A DNA stretch of 64,000 bases from Notoacmeibacter ruber (GTDB lineage Bacteria > Pseudomonadota > Alphaproteobacteria > Rhizobiales > Rhizobiaceae): the NCBI RefSeq assembly GCF_003668555.1, contig NZ_RCWN01000001.1, forward strand, positions 1,240,001-1,304,000, in the 5' to 3' direction. This document shows, piece by piece, positions 15,404 through 24,887 of the stretch. The position numbers and the translations under genes were made by a program. Below the pieces are notes generated by a model. That model was not told where the DNA came from. It saw only the letters and a program-made list of their open reading frames with translations, and searched no databases. Each line of letters starts with the position of its first letter. Within the stretch, counting starts at the first letter, position 1.

Positions 15404-15426
15404 CGGCAAGCGAAAAGGAGCCTCTT

Positions 15427-15732
15427 ATGGCAAAAGTCTCTGCTGTTGAGAAAAATCAGAAGCGCCGCCGCATGGCGAAGAAGTACGCCGACAAGCGTGC
15501 TGCGCTGAAGAAGATCATCATGGATCGGTCCGCCCCGCTTGATGAGCGCTTTTCCGCTCAGCTCAAGCTGGCTGCGCTGCCGCGTAACTCGGCGAAGAAT
15601 CGTATCCGTAACCGTTGCGGTGTAACGGGCCGTCCGCGCGCCTATTACCGCAAGCTCAATATGAGCCGTATCGCGCTGCGTGAGCTTGGCTCCGTCGGCC
15701 TGATTCCGGGCCTCAAGAAGTCCAGCTGGTAA
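15427..15732 (+). CDS. rpsN: 30S ribosomal protein S14 (uS14), zinc-independent form
   Basis: Late-assembly protein of the 30S head. The 101-residue long form has a single Cys ([15 protein letters not shown]), so it is the C-minus, zinc-independent type usual for alphaproteobacteria, not the short four-Cys form. An AAGGAG site precedes the ATG. Confidence 0.97.
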   Translation: MAKVSAVEKNQKRRRMAKKYADKRAALKKIIMDRSAPLDERFSAQLKLAALPRNSAKNRIRNRCGVTGRPRAYYRKLNMSRIALRELGSVGLIPGLKKSSW

Positions 15733-15743
15733 GGAGCATTGAC

Positions 15744-16142
15744 ATGTCGGTGAATGATCCTCTTGGTGATATGCTCACCCGCATCCGCAACGGGGCCCTG
15801 CGTCGGAAGACTTCGGTCTCCACGCCAGGTTCGAAGTTGCGCGCGCGTGTTCTCGATGTTCTCAAGGAAGAAGGCTACATCCGCGACTACGCCGTCACGG
15901 AATATGAAAATGGCCGTTCGGACATTGAGATCGAACTGAAATACTATGAAGGCCAGCCGGTCATCCGCAAGATCGAGCGGGTGAGCAAGCCGGGCCGCCG
16001 GGTTTATGCTTCGGTGAAGAATATTCCGCAGGTCGCCAACGGCCTCGGCATTTCCATCCTGTCGACGCCTCGCGGCGTTTTGGCGGACCACTCGGCTCGT
16101 GAACAGAATGTCGGCGGGGAAGTTCTCTGCCAGATCTTCTAA
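15744..16142 (+). CDS. rpsH: 30S ribosomal protein S8 (uS8)
   Basis: Central-domain 16S rRNA-binding protein, and the spc-operon autoregulator in E. coli; 132 residues. It starts [16 protein letters not shown] and carries the conserved C-terminal [10 protein letters not shown] motif. It lies 11 bp after rpsN. Confidence 0.97.
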   Translation: MSVNDPLGDMLTRIRNGALRRKTSVSTPGSKLRARVLDVLKEEGYIRDYAVTEYENGRSDIEIELKYYEGQPVIRKIERVSKPGRRVYASVKNIPQVANGLGISILSTPRGVLADHSAREQNVGGEVLCQIF

Positions 16143-16180
16143 GCCGGGCCCAACGGAAACGATAGAACAGGGATACGATC

Positions 16181-16714
16181 ATGTCTCGTATCGGTAAGAA
16201 ACCGGTTGCCGTGCCGGATGGCGTTACCGCCTCCGTCGACGGTCAGACCGTCAAGGCCAAGGGCCCGAAGGGTGAACTCCAGTTCACCGTCGCCGAGGAA
16301 GTATCGGTTGCGATGGAAGACGGCGCAGTCGCCGTCGAGCCGCGCAACGAAACGAAGGTAGCTCGCTCCAAGTGGGGCATGAGCCGCACCATGATCGCCA
16401 ACATCATGGAAGGCGTGAAGGATGGTTTCGAGCGCAAGCTCGAGATCAACGGTGTCGGTTATCGTGCCGCCATGCGTGGCAAGGACCTTCAGCTCTCGCT
16501 CGGCTTCAGCCACGAAGTCATCTATGAAGCGCCGGAAGGCGTGACCATCACCGTGCCGAAGCCGACGGAGATCACGATCTCCGGCATCGACAAGCAGGTG
16601 GTCGGTGAAACTGCGGCCAAGATTCGCGAATATCGTCCGCCGGAGCCCTACAAGGGCAAGGGTGTGAAGTATGCCGAAGAGCGGATTGTCCGCAAAGAAG
16701 GCAAGAAGAAGTAA
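16181..16714 (+). CDS. rplF: 50S ribosomal protein L6 (uL6)
   Basis: Binds 23S rRNA near the factor-binding site and bridges the sarcin-ricin region; 177 residues in two similar alpha/beta domains. Start [16 protein letters not shown]-terminal signature [17 protein letters not shown]. Confidence 0.98.
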   Translation: MSRIGKKPVAVPDGVTASVDGQTVKAKGPKGELQFTVAEEVSVAMEDGAVAVEPRNETKVARSKWGMSRTMIANIMEGVKDGFERKLEINGVGYRAAMRGKDLQLSLGFSHEVIYEAPEGVTITVPKPTEITISGIDKQVVGETAAKIREYRPPEPYKGKGVKYAEERIVRKEGKKK

Positions 16715-16727
16715 GGAACGGAAGATC

Positions 16728-17081
16728 ATGGCTTACAAGACTCCCGTCCAGAAGCGCGCCTTTCGCGTCCGCAAGAAGCTCCGCCAGGTGGCCGCTGGCC
16801 GCCCGCGGCTTTCGGTCTACCGGTCGGGCCTGAATATCTACGCCCAGATTATCGATGACGCGAAAGGCCACACGGTTGCGGCCGCTTCGACGCTCGACAA
16901 GGATCTGCGCAGTTCTTCTGGCGCCAATGTCGATGCGGCAGCCTCTGTTGGAAAGCTCATTGCCGAGCGTGCCAAGGAAGCTGGCGTCACCGAGGTCGTC
17001 TTCGACCGCGGACCGTATATCTATCATGGTCGCGTCAAGGCTCTTGCCGATGCGGCACGTGAGGGTGGTCTCACCTTCTGA
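16728..17081 (+). CDS. rplR: 50S ribosomal protein L18 (uL18)
   Basis: 5S rRNA-binding protein of the central protuberance; 117 residues starting [17 protein letters not shown]. This ATG lies 13 bp after rplF with a GGAACGGAAG site. In-frame sequence upstream overlaps the rplF C-terminus and is not coding. The conserved end is [22 protein letters not shown]. Confidence 0.97.
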   Translation: MAYKTPVQKRAFRVRKKLRQVAAGRPRLSVYRSGLNIYAQIIDDAKGHTVAAASTLDKDLRSSSGANVDAAASVGKLIAERAKEAGVTEVVFDRGPYIYHGRVKALADAAREGGLTF

Positions 17082-17096
17082 TTTGATGTATTGACC

Positions 17097-17131
17097 GGCC
17101 GCCGCTGCTTCGCGGAAGCGAAGTGGGGGCC
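17097..17131 (+). other. hairpin between rplR and rpsE
   Basis: A perfect inner stem CTTCGC (17108-17113) / GCGAAG (17118-17123) with a GGAA tetraloop is framed by GGCC repeats at 17097 and 17128 that can pair. It lies in a 100-bp gap, larger than other spc-type gaps, and has no T-run directly after it. Confidence 0.4.
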
Positions 17132-17181
17132 GATCTTTAAACCCAATCGCCAGTTTTCCGGAAAAGAACAAGGATAGGAAC

Positions 17182-17766
17182 ATGGCACAGAACCGCAGGG
17201 ACGATCGCCGCGACCGCGATGAGCGCGACAGCGAATTCGTCGACAAGCTCGTTCATATCAATCGTGTCGCCAAGGTCGTGAAGGGTGGTCGCCGTTTTGG
17301 CTTCGCCGCTCTCGTCGTCGTCGGCGACCAGAAGGGCCGCGTCGGCTTCGGGCATGGCAAGGCCCGTGAAGTGCCGGAAGCGATCCGCAAGGCAACGGAA
17401 AGCGCCAAGCGCGATCTGATTTTCGTGCCGCTTCGTGATGGCCGTACGCTTCACCATGACGTCAAGGGCCGTCACGGCGCTGGCAAGGTTGTTCTGCGTA
17501 CCGCGAAGCCGGGTACCGGTATCATTGCGGGCGGCCCGATGCGCGCCGTTTTCGAGACTCTTGGTATTCACGACGTGGTTGCCAAGTCGCTTGGTACATC
17601 CAACCCCTACAACATGATCCGCGCCACCTTTGATGCTCTGAAGAACCAGATGCACCCGAAGGACGTCGCAGCTGCCCGCGGCATCAAATATGCTGAGCTT
17701 CAGGCTCGACGCATCGATACCGCCCGGGCCGAGGAAAGCAGCGTGACGGAGGAAGCTCATGGCTGA
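17182..17766 (+). CDS. rpsE: 30S ribosomal protein S5 (uS5)
   Basis: Accuracy and mRNA-entry protein; 194 residues. The N-terminal double-stranded RNA-binding S5 domain shows [17 protein letters not shown], whose loop is the wild-type spectinomycin-sensitive form, followed by the S5 C-terminal domain. The 3' end overlaps rpmD by 8 bp. Confidence 0.98.
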   Translation: MAQNRRDDRRDRDERDSEFVDKLVHINRVAKVVKGGRRFGFAALVVVGDQKGRVGFGHGKAREVPEAIRKATESAKRDLIFVPLRDGRTLHHDVKGRHGAGKVVLRTAKPGTGIIAGGPMRAVFETLGIHDVVAKSLGTSNPYNMIRATFDALKNQMHPKDVAAARGIKYAELQARRIDTARAEESSVTEEAHG

Positions 17767-17944
17767 CAAGATCACCGTCGAGCAGATCGGAAGCCCGATC
17801 CGCCGTTCGAAGGATCAGCGCGCAACGCTGGCTGGTCTCGGTCTTAACAAGATGCATCGCCGTCGCGAGCTGGAAGATACGCCGGCTGTGCGCGGCATGA
17901 TCGCCAAGGTCTCCCACCTTGTCCGCATCGTGGACGGAGAGTGA
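17759..17944 (+). CDS. rpmD: 50S ribosomal protein L30 (uL30)
   Basis: Small large-subunit protein; 61 residues. Its typical core is [20 protein letters not shown] followed by LGLNKMHRR, then [10 protein letters not shown]. It is translationally coupled to rpsE and lies 10 bp before rplO. Confidence 0.97.
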   Translation: MADKITVEQIGSPIRRSKDQRATLAGLGLNKMHRRRELEDTPAVRGMIAKVSHLVRIVDGE

Positions 17945-17954
17945 GGATAATAAA

Positions 17955-18434
17955 ATGAAACTCAACGAACTTTCTCCGAAAGAAGGCTCGGTCAAGGATC
18001 GCACCCGCGTTGGTCGCGGTATCGGCTCGGGCAAGGGCAAGACCGGCGGTCGTGGCGTCAAGGGTCAGAAGTCCCGTTCCGGTGTTTCCGTCGCCGGCTT
18101 CGAGGGCGGCCAGATGCCGATCTATCGTCGCCTGCCGAAGCGCGGCTTCAACAATGTCTTCGCCAAAGACTATAATGAAGTCTCCGTTGAACGCATTCAG
18201 AAGGCCATCGACGCCGGCAAGCTCGACAAGGGCGCAACCGTTGACCTTGATGCGCTGGTCCAGGCTGGCATTGTCCGCCGCAAGAGGGATGGTGTTCGCC
18301 TGCTCGGCAATGGTGAGATCAAGGATGGCGTGACGTTCGAAGTGAACTACGCCACCAAGAGCGCGGCCGAAAAGGTCGAAAAGGCGGGTGGCTCGGTGAA
18401 GCTCATCGCACCCAAAACGAAAACCGCCGAATAA
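17955..18434 (+). CDS. rplO: 50S ribosomal protein L15 (uL15)
   Basis: Late 50S assembly protein with a Gly-rich N-terminal extension ([20 protein letters not shown]); 159 residues. Start at 17955 ([12 protein letters not shown]) follows a GAGGATAATAAA sequence; upstream in-frame codons overlap rpmD. It is the last gene before a strong terminator-like hairpin. Confidence 0.97.
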   Translation: MKLNELSPKEGSVKDRTRVGRGIGSGKGKTGGRGVKGQKSRSGVSVAGFEGGQMPIYRRLPKRGFNNVFAKDYNEVSVERIQKAIDAGKLDKGATVDLDALVQAGIVRRKRDGVRLLGNGEIKDGVTFEVNYATKSAAEKVEKAGGSVKLIAPKTKTAE

Positions 18435-18442
18435 GTTCGGTG

Positions 18443-18480
18443 GGGCCGCTTCCGAGAAGGGAGCGGCCCTTTCCTTTTTA
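18443..18480 (+). terminator. strong terminator between rplO and secY
   Basis: The 8-bp stem GGGCCGCT (18443-18450) / AGCGGCCC (18462-18469) is extended by one T-G and two C-G pairs and closed by a GAGAA loop. TTTCCTTTTT follows. It would split the ribosomal cluster into an rplO-ending unit and a secY-adk-rpsM unit, or attenuate transcription into secY. Confidence 0.75.
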
Positions 18481-18618
18481 TGGATGGTTGCCCCGCCGCG
18501 CTTGCGCTATCGCCCTGCGCGGCTTATTTCGGGCGCGCAACCGACTCTTCTATCCGGAACGTCGCATCGCTGACCGGCTCGCCGCATGGCTCGACCGGAT
18601 CCGACCCCGAGGACTTTC

Positions 18619-19959
18619 ATGGCATCTGCAGCAGAACAGCTCGCCTCCAATCTGAATTTTTCCGCGTTTGCCAAGGCGGAAGATCTCAAGAAACGCCTTT
18701 GGTTCACCCTGGGCGCCTTACTGGTCTATCGCTTCGGCACTTTCGTGCCGATGCCGGGCATCAACCCGGATGCCTTCGCGCAAGCCTTCCAGCAGCAGTC
18801 CGGCGGCGTCCTCGGCATGTTCAACATGTTCTCGGGCGGCGCGGTCCAGCGCATGGCTATCTTCGCTCTCGGGATCATGCCCTACATTTCGGCGTCGATT
18901 ATCGTGCAATTGATGACGAGCGTCATTCCCTCGCTGGAAGCGCTCAAGAAGGAAGGCGAGCAGGGCCGGAAGGTCATCAACCAGTACACGCGCTACGGCA
19001 CTGTATTGCTCGGCACCATTCAGGCCTACGGCATCGCCGTCGGTCTCGAGGGCGGCAACAATATCGTGATCGATCCGGGCTGGTTCTTCCGCATCTCAAC
19101 CGTCATCACGCTTGTCGGCGGCACGATGTTTCTGATGTGGCTGGGTGAACAGATTACCGCACGCGGTATCGGTAACGGCATCTCGCTGATTATCTTTTCG
19201 GGTATTGTCGCAGGCTTGCCAGGGGCAATCGGCGGGACGCTGGAACTCGGCCGCACCGGTGCGCTGTCGACGGGTATCATTCTCGCGATCATCGCCCTGG
19301 CCGTGATCGTCATCGCGGTGATCGTCTTCTTCGAGCGCGCGCAGCGGCGGCTTCTGATCCAGTATCCGAAGCGCCAGGTGGGCAACCGGATGTTCCAGGG
19401 CGACACGTCTCACCTTCCGCTGAAGCTCAACACCGCGGGCGTTATTCCGCCGATCTTCGCGTCTTCGCTTCTGTTGCTGCCGGCAACCGTTGCAGGGTTC
19501 GCACAGAGCGAAAACATGCCCTCTTGGGCGGCGCCAATTCTGGCTGCATTGGGTCACGGGCAGCCGATCTATATGGCGCTCTACGCCTTCATGATCGCGT
19601 TCTTCGCGTTCTTCTACACTGCCATCGTCTTCAATCCGAAGGATACGGCCGACCAGTTGAAGAAGCACTCAGGCTTCATTCCCGGCTATCGTCCCGGCGA
19701 ACGCACCGCGGATTATATCGACTACGTGCTCACCCGTATCACCTTCATCGGGGCGATCTATCTGGTCGTGATCTGTCTATTACCCGAATTTCTCATTTCG
19801 GCGACGGGCGTTCCGTTCTATCTCGGCGGCACCTCGCTGCTGATCGTGGTCTCGGTGACGCTTGATACGGTTGCACAGGTTCAGGGGCACCTCATTGCCC
19901 ATCAATATGAGGGGCTCATCAAGAAATCGAAGCTCCGGGGAGGAAAGAGGGGCCGATGA
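18619..19959 (+). CDS. secY: preprotein translocase subunit SecY
   Basis: Central channel subunit of the SecYEG translocon in the inner membrane; 446 residues with ten predicted membrane segments. Conserved pieces include [10 protein letters not shown] in the first loop/plug region and the cytoplasmic loop [14 protein letters not shown]. The start at 18619 ([14 protein letters not shown]) has a GAGGA site 5 bp upstream; an in-frame ATG at 18586 is less likely. A weak promoter-like pair TTGCGC-N16-TTATTT (18502-18529) lies after the terminator and could serve this gene. The 3' end overlaps adk by 4 bp. Confidence 0.97.
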   Translation: MASAAEQLASNLNFSAFAKAEDLKKRLWFTLGALLVYRFGTFVPMPGINPDAFAQAFQQQSGGVLGMFNMFSGGAVQRMAIFALGIMPYISASIIVQLMTSVIPSLEALKKEGEQGRKVINQYTRYGTVLLGTIQAYGIAVGLEGGNNIVIDPGWFFRISTVITLVGGTMFLMWLGEQITARGIGNGISLIIFSGIVAGLPGAIGGTLELGRTGALSTGIILAIIALAVIVIAVIVFFERAQRRLLIQYPKRQVGNRMFQGDTSHLPLKLNTAGVIPPIFASSLLLLPATVAGFAQSENMPSWAAPILAALGHGQPIYMALYAFMIAFFAFFYTAIVFNPKDTADQLKKHSGFIPGYRPGERTADYIDYVLTRITFIGAIYLVVICLLPEFLISATGVPFYLGGTSLLIVVSVTLDTVAQVQGHLIAHQYEGLIKKSKLRGGKRGR

Positions 19960-20603
19960 GACTTATTCTTCTAGGACCGCCGGGCGCCGGCAAGGGAACG
20001 CAGGCGCAACGGCTGGTAAAACTCTACGATATACCGCAGCTCTCGACGGGCGACATGTTGCGCGCCGCCGTTCAGGAGGGAACGGAAGTCGGCCGTCGTG
20101 CGAAAGCCGTGATGGACGCGGGAGAGCTGGTTTCCGACGACATCGTCAACCAGATCGTGTCGGACAGGCTGGACCAGGCAGACTGTCAGAATGGTTTTAT
20201 TCTTGACGGCTACCCGCGCACTTTGGCGCAGGCCGACTGCGTCGAGGAGATGCTGGCGGAGAAGGAAATGCCGCTTGACGCCGTTGTCGAGCTTCGCGTC
20301 GACGATGACGCTTTGATCGATCGCGTCTCTGGCCGTTTCACCTGCGCAAGCTGTGGCGCCGTCTATCACGATACGCAGAAACCGCCCCAGACCGAGGGTG
20401 TTTGCGATGTCTGCGGTTCGACCGAGTTCAAGCGGCGAGCGGATGACAACGCTGAAACCATGCGCACCCGTTTGCGGGCTTATTACAAGGAAACCGCGCC
20501 ATTGGTTGGCTATTACCATGCCAAGGGCCTCCTCCGTCCGGTCGATGGCATGGGGGAAATCGATGAAGTCACGGCCGCTGTTCAGTCCGTTCTCGACGAC
20601 TAA
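19956..20603 (+). CDS. adk: adenylate kinase, zinc-LID type
   Basis: Converts ATP + AMP to 2 ADP in the cytosol; 215 residues, long form. The P-loop [10 protein letters not shown] is near residue 7 and the NMP-binding STGDMLRA follows. The LID holds a four-Cys zinc site (CASC ... CDVC, C-x2-C-x16-C-x2-C), a form also found in Gram-positive and some alphaproteobacterial enzymes. It is coupled to secY by a 4-bp overlap. A 228-bp gap follows. Confidence 0.97.
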   Translation: MRLILLGPPGAGKGTQAQRLVKLYDIPQLSTGDMLRAAVQEGTEVGRRAKAVMDAGELVSDDIVNQIVSDRLDQADCQNGFILDGYPRTLAQADCVEEMLAEKEMPLDAVVELRVDDDALIDRVSGRFTCASCGAVYHDTQKPPQTEGVCDVCGSTEFKRRADDNAETMRTRLRAYYKETAPLVGYYHAKGLLRPVDGMGEIDEVTAAVQSVLDD

Positions 20604-20718
20604 AGGCTGATCGCAACAAGAAGTCCGGTATCCGATCATTGGAGTCAGGCGGCGGGGTTGACATTGATCTTCACCTCCGCTACCGCCCGTTCGTCCTCCC
20701 GGAAAAGGAAATGGATGT

Positions 20719-20735
20719 GCCCCGTCGGGGCTTTT
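20719..20735 (+). terminator. terminator-like hairpin between adk and rpsM
   Basis: The short stem GCCCC / GGGGC with a GTC loop is followed by TTTT. It lies in the 228-bp gap between adk and rpsM, which otherwise contains no convincing gene. A TTGACA sequence at 20658-20663 has only a poor -10 partner. It may be an attenuator before rpsM. Confidence 0.4.
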
Positions 20736-20831
20736 CGTCATTTCCGGTCGGGGAACCTGCAGGGGCCGGGCTCCACCGGACGCGGGTCAATACAATGCGC
20801 CGGCTAGGCCGGCCCAAATGGAGAAGTAAAG

Positions 20832-21200
20832 ATGGCCCGTATCGCCGGCGTCAACATTCCGACGAACAAGCGCGTTGTCATCGCGCTGCAGTACATTCAT
20901 GGCATTGGCGCGAAGTTCGCCCAGGATATCGTGGAGAAGGCGGGTATTCCTGCCGAGCGGCGTGTGTCCGAACTGACCGACGCTGAAGTGCTGCAGATCC
21001 GCGAAACAATCGACCGCGACTATCAGGTGGAAGGCGATCTTCGCCGAGAAACCGCGATGAACATCAAGCGCCTTATGGACCTTGGTGCCTACCGTGGCCT
21101 GCGCCACCGCCGCAACCTGCCGGTTCGCGGCCAGCGCACGCACACCAATGCCCGCACACGCAAGGGGCCGGCCAAGGCCATCGCAGGCAAGAAGAAGTAA
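20832..21200 (+). CDS. rpsM: 30S ribosomal protein S13 (uS13)
   Basis: Head protein that contacts P-site tRNA and forms intersubunit bridges with L5; 122 residues. It begins [15 protein letters not shown] and has the conserved basic tail [18 protein letters not shown]. No rpmJ (L36) gene lies between secY and rpsM, which is common in alphaproteobacteria. Confidence 0.98.
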   Translation: MARIAGVNIPTNKRVVIALQYIHGIGAKFAQDIVEKAGIPAERRVSELTDAEVLQIRETIDRDYQVEGDLRRETAMNIKRLMDLGAYRGLRHRRNLPVRGQRTHTNARTRKGPAKAIAGKKK

Positions 21201-21264
21201 TTTTGCGTCCTTATCGGCCGTGATCGTCTTCAGGGCGGTCGCGGTCGTTCTGACGCGAGGTGTA

Positions 21265-21284
21265 GCCGCCGGCATTACGGCGGC
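21265..21284 (+). other. hairpin between rpsM and rpsK
   Basis: Perfect 7-bp stem GCCGCCG / CGGCGGC with a GCATTA loop in the 110-bp gap before rpsK; no T-run. It is another structured spacer in this cluster. Confidence 0.4.
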
Positions 21285-21310
21285 GATGATATCGACTGAA
21301 AGGAACTGAA

Positions 21311-21700
21311 ATGGCGAAAGAAGCCGCCCGCGTACGCCGCCGCGAACGCAAGAATATCTCGTCGGGTGTCGCGCATGTGAATTCGACGTTCAACAATACG
21401 ATGATCACCATCACCGATGCGCAGGGCAACACCATTGCCTGGTCGAGCGCTGGCGCGCAGGGCTTCAAGGGCTCGCGCAAGTCTACGCCGTTCGCTGCGC
21501 AGATTGCTGCGGAAGATTGCGCCAAGAAGGCGATGGATCACGGCATGAACACGCTGGAAGTCGAAGTCCGTGGTCCTGGTTCCGGCCGTGAGTCGGCGCT
21601 TCGCGCGCTTCAGGCTGCTGGCTTCACGATCACCTCGATCCGTGATGTAACGCCGATCCCGCACAACGGTGTCCGCGCCAAGAAGAAGCGCCGCGTCTGA
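21311..21700 (+). CDS. rpsK: 30S ribosomal protein S11 (uS11)
   Basis: Platform protein near the mRNA exit; 129 residues. Conserved elements are [18 protein letters not shown] and the C-terminal [19 protein letters not shown]. An AAAGGAA site precedes the ATG. Confidence 0.98.
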   Translation: MAKEAARVRRRERKNISSGVAHVNSTFNNTMITITDAQGNTIAWSSAGAQGFKGSRKSTPFAAQIAAEDCAKKAMDHGMNTLEVEVRGPGSGRESALRALQAAGFTITSIRDVTPIPHNGVRAKKKRRV

Positions 21701-21803
21701 TCCGTTTCCGCCATTGGCTGCCGGCAGTTCCGGTGGTCGACAACCGTTTCCTCCCAGCCTGCCACGATTGGATGGTGGCGGCACACTGAAGGAAGACAAC
21801 CGA

Positions 21804-22814
21804 ATGATCCAGAAAAACTGGCAGGAACTGATCAAGCCGAACAAGATCGAAGTCGGATCCAAAAAGGGCAATGTGACGACGCTCGTCGCCGAGCCCCTGG
21901 AACGCGGCTTTGGTCTGACGCTCGGCAATGCACTGCGCCGTGTCCTGCTGTCGTCGCTTCGCGGCGCAGCCGTGACCGCCGTCCAGATCGATGGTGTCCT
22001 GCATGAATTTTCGTCGGTCGCCGGCGTCCGTGAGGACGTGACCGACGTGATCCTCAACATCAAGGAAATCGCCATCAAGATGGATGGCGAGGGTCCCAAG
22101 CGCATGGTTGTGCGCAAGGCAGGCCCCGGCGTCGTGACCGCTGGCGATATCCAGACGGTCGGTGATGTCGAGATCCTCAATCCCGATCATGTCATCTGCA
22201 CCCTCGACCGCGACGCGGAAGTGCGGATGGAATTCACCGTCGATAATGGCAAAGGCTACGAGCCGGCTGATCGCAACCGTTCTGAAGACAGCCCGATCGG
22301 GTTGATCCTCGTCGATGCGCTGTTCTCGCCGGTCCGCAAGGTCTCCTACAAGGTCGAGAACACCCGCGAAGGTCAGGTTCTCGATTATGACAAGCTCACG
22401 CTGACCATCGAAACCGATGGCTCGATCTCCGGCGAGGATGCCGTGGCTTATGCCGCCCGCATCATCCAGGATCAGCTGTCCATCTTCGTCAACTTTGAAG
22501 AGCCGCAGCGTGAAAACGCGACCGAGCAGGCCAGCGAGCTGGCCTTCAACCCGGCGCTGCTCAAGAAGGTGGACGAGTTGGAACTGTCGGTTCGTTCGGC
22601 CAACTGCCTGAAGAACGACAACATCGTCTACATTGGCGACCTCATTCAGAAGACCGAAGCGGAGATGCTCCGTACGCCGAACTTCGGCCGTAAGTCGCTG
22701 AACGAGATCAAGGAAGTTCTCGCCTCCATGGGCCTGCACCTCGGTATGGAAGTGCCGGATTGGCCTCCGGAGAATATCGATGAACTGGCCAAGCGCTACG
22801 AAGACCAATACTGA
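21804..22814 (+). CDS. rpoA: DNA-directed RNA polymerase subunit alpha
   Basis: Assembly platform of RNA polymerase; 336 residues. The N-terminal dimerisation domain contains [18 protein letters not shown]. The C-terminal helix-hairpin-helix domain, which contacts UP elements and activators, contains [12 protein letters not shown] and [12 protein letters not shown]. The start at 21804 ([15 protein letters not shown]) has a GAAGGAAGA site; earlier in-frame Met codons overlap rpsK. Confidence 0.98.
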   Translation: MIQKNWQELIKPNKIEVGSKKGNVTTLVAEPLERGFGLTLGNALRRVLLSSLRGAAVTAVQIDGVLHEFSSVAGVREDVTDVILNIKEIAIKMDGEGPKRMVVRKAGPGVVTAGDIQTVGDVEILNPDHVICTLDRDAEVRMEFTVDNGKGYEPADRNRSEDSPIGLILVDALFSPVRKVSYKVENTREGQVLDYDKLTLTIETDGSISGEDAVAYAARIIQDQLSIFVNFEEPQRENATEQASELAFNPALLKKVDELELSVRSANCLKNDNIVYIGDLIQKTEAEMLRTPNFGRKSLNEIKEVLASMGLHLGMEVPDWPPENIDELAKRYEDQY

Positions 22815-22857
22815 GGCGCGAACGCGTCCTCTCGATCGAAACGAAAGGAACAGGCTC

Positions 22858-23286
22858 ATGCGTCACGGTAACCGGGGCCGGAAATTCAACCGCACACACG
22901 AGCATCGCAAGGCGATGTTCGCCAATATGGCTGCTTCGCTGATCACGCACGAGCAGATCGTCACGACTTTGCCGAAGGCGAAAGACCTTCGTCCGATCGT
23001 CGAGAAGCTCGTCACGCTCGGCAAGCGCGGCGATCAGCACGCTCGTCGCATGGTCGCGTCGCAGATTCAGGATGAGGCAGCTGCCAAGCGTCTCTTCGAT
23101 GAAGTCGCGCCTCGTTATGCGGAGCGCAATGGCGGCTACCTTCGCATCATGAAGGCCGGCTTCCGTCATGGCGACAATGCGCCGATGGCGGTGATCGAGT
23201 TCGTCGATCGCGATGTCGATGCCAAGGGCAAGGCCGATCGCGAACGTATGGAAGCGGAAGCCGAGCTTGAGGGTGAAGAGGCTTAA
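22858..23286 (+). CDS. rplQ: 50S ribosomal protein L17 (bL17)
   Basis: Bacteria-specific large-subunit protein at the tunnel exit; 142 residues starting [18 protein letters not shown]. The first ~115 residues are the conserved L17 fold and the remainder is an acidic extension ([12 protein letters not shown]), seen in related alphaproteobacteria. It is the last ribosomal gene of the cluster and is followed by a strong terminator. Confidence 0.98.
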   Translation: MRHGNRGRKFNRTHEHRKAMFANMAASLITHEQIVTTLPKAKDLRPIVEKLVTLGKRGDQHARRMVASQIQDEAAAKRLFDEVAPRYAERNGGYLRIMKAGFRHGDNAPMAVIEFVDRDVDAKGKADRERMEAEAELEGEEA

Positions 23287-23313
23287 GCCTCAATCCACCA
23301 GAAAATCGATTAA

Positions 23314-23340
23314 GGGTCGGCTTTGCGCCGGCCCTTTTTT
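23314..23340 (+). terminator. terminator of the ribosomal protein cluster
   Basis: The 8-bp stem GGGTCGGC / GCCGGCCC (one T-G pair) with a TTTGC loop is followed by six T residues, 27 bp after the rplQ stop. Confidence 0.93.
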
Positions 23341-23419
23341 CTTTTGCGCCAGCGCTTGTCATCCCTTCACCACGCTCGCCGCATATCGGAAACTGCTGGG
23401 CAGCAGAGGGAAAAGAAGA

Positions 23420-24880
23420 ATGATTCGCCGTCGCCATCTTGTTTTGATTGCAGGACTTGCAGTGGGTGCCGTCACGGCTGCAACCGCCGAGGAAAAGCCG
23501 CTCGACACTTTGCTCGGTCAGTTGCGCGGAGGAGGTGGACCAAACTCCGTCGAGCGCCAGGTTCCCTCGAGCGCGGATGAGGTCAGGATGTCATATGCGC
23601 CTCTCGTTCGCGAGACGGCGCCAGCGGTGGTCAACGTCTATGCGACGAAGATGGCTCGTGCGCAGCGCTCGCCCTTCGAGGGCGACCCGTTCTTCGATCA
23701 GTTTTTCCGGCGCAGCCCGCGTCGCTCGCTCCGCCGCTCCTCATCTCTCGGTTCGGGCGTCATCGTCGACTCGTCCGGACTTGTGGTCACAAACAATCAT
23801 GTCATCGAAGGCGCGGACGAAGTCCGCATCGCCCTGCATGACGGCCGCGAGCTGGAAGCGGAGGTTATGTTGCGCGACGAGAGCGTCGACCTTGCAATTC
23901 TGAAAGTGGAGAACGGCGAAGCTCTCCCGTTCCTTTCTTTCGCGGATAGCGATTCAATGGAGGTCGGTGACCTCGTCCTGGCGATCGGCAATCCGTTCGG
24001 GGTCGGCCAGACGGTAACCAGCGGTATCGTTTCGGCTCTGGCACGAAACCACGTGGGCGTTTCCGATTTCAACTTCTTCATTCAGACCGACGCTGCGATC
24101 AATCCGGGCAATTCGGGTGGTGCCCTTGTCGATATGGAAGGGCGGCTCGCCGGCATCAACACGGCGATCTACTCTCGCTCGGGCGGCTCGAACGGTATCG
24201 GGTTCTCTATCCCGGCAAATATGGTCCGCGCGTTTCTGGCAGCGGCCAAGGCGGGAGAGACGCGTTTTGAGCGTCCTTGGCTTGGCGCTGCGTTTTCGCC
24301 CATTACGAGGGACATTGCCGAGGCGCTCGGCCTGGATCGGCCACGCGGCGTTCTCGTGGCAGAGGTTATTGCAAACAGTCCGGCAGAGGTTGGGGATCTT
24401 CGTGCGGGCGATGCGATACTCGCGATGGACGGCCGCCCGATCGAGCATCCGGACGCTCTGGGATATCGTCTTGCCACCCATCCGATAGGCGAGCCGGCCA
24501 CGTTTAGGGTGCTGCGTGATGGCGAGGAGATCGATGTGGTCTGCACACCCACCCGCGCCCCCGACCTGTCATCAAACGCCATCCTGCTGGAGGGGCAACA
24601 GCCATTGGCGGGTGCGAACGTTGCCGATCTGACGACGGCACTCTCGCAGCGCATGAATCTGAAGGGCAGGCCATCGAGCGGCGCAGTGATCGTCGAGGTA
24701 TCTCCCGGCTCCATTGCCGAGAGCTATGGTTTTCGCACGGGCGACGCGATTGTCGAACTGAATGGCAGCCGCATCGACGATGCGACCACCCTGCAGCGTC
24801 TCGTTTCCGAAGGGGCGCGATTCTGGCGTATCGCGCTAGTGCGCGAAGGGCGCACATTCCGCCAGATGTTCAGCTTCTGA
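23420..24880 (+). CDS. DegP/HtrA-type periplasmic serine protease
   Basis: Envelope quality-control protease/chaperone of the Do family, 486 residues from the ATG at 23420. An N-terminal hydrophobic signal sequence ends near AATA-EEKP (residue 23). The trypsin-like domain carries the catalytic triad His127 (NNHVIE), Asp157 (SVDLAI) and Ser232 (NPGNSGGAL). Two PDZ domains follow: the first contains LVAEVIANSPAEVGDLRAGDAI, partly repeated in the second as VEVSPGSIAESYGFRTGDAIVEL. An Arg/Ser-rich linker (RRSPRRSLRRSSS) precedes the protease core, at the position of the DegP LA loop. The gene is separated from rplQ by a terminator and lies 7 bp before rarA, so the two are probably cotranscribed. 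Whether it is the DegP, DegQ or MucD orthologue cannot be told here. Confidence 0.95.
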   Translation: MIRRRHLVLIAGLAVGAVTAATAEEKPLDTLLGQLRGGGGPNSVERQVPSSADEVRMSYAPLVRETAPAVVNVYATKMARAQRSPFEGDPFFDQFFRRSPRRSLRRSSSLGSGVIVDSSGLVVTNNHVIEGADEVRIALHDGRELEAEVMLRDESVDLAILKVENGEALPFLSFADSDSMEVGDLVLAIGNPFGVGQTVTSGIVSALARNHVGVSDFNFFIQTDAAINPGNSGGALVDMEGRLAGINTAIYSRSGGSNGIGFSIPANMVRAFLAAAKAGETRFERPWLGAAFSPITRDIAEALGLDRPRGVLVAEVIANSPAEVGDLRAGDAILAMDGRPIEHPDALGYRLATHPIGEPATFRVLRDGEEIDVVCTPTRAPDLSSNAILLEGQQPLAGANVADLTTALSQRMNLKGRPSSGAVIVEVSPGSIAESYGFRTGDAIVELNGSRIDDATTLQRLVSEGARFWRIALVREGRTFRQMFSF

Positions 24881-24887
24881 CGTTCCA

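Noticed and set aside
18481..18618. Small gene between rplO and secY
   Set aside because: Open frames here run into secY in other phases and show no ribosome binding site or sensible composition.
20604..20831. Missing rpmJ between secY/adk and rpsM
   Set aside because: No L36-like frame is present, but in many alphaproteobacteria rpmJ lies elsewhere, so this is not unusual.
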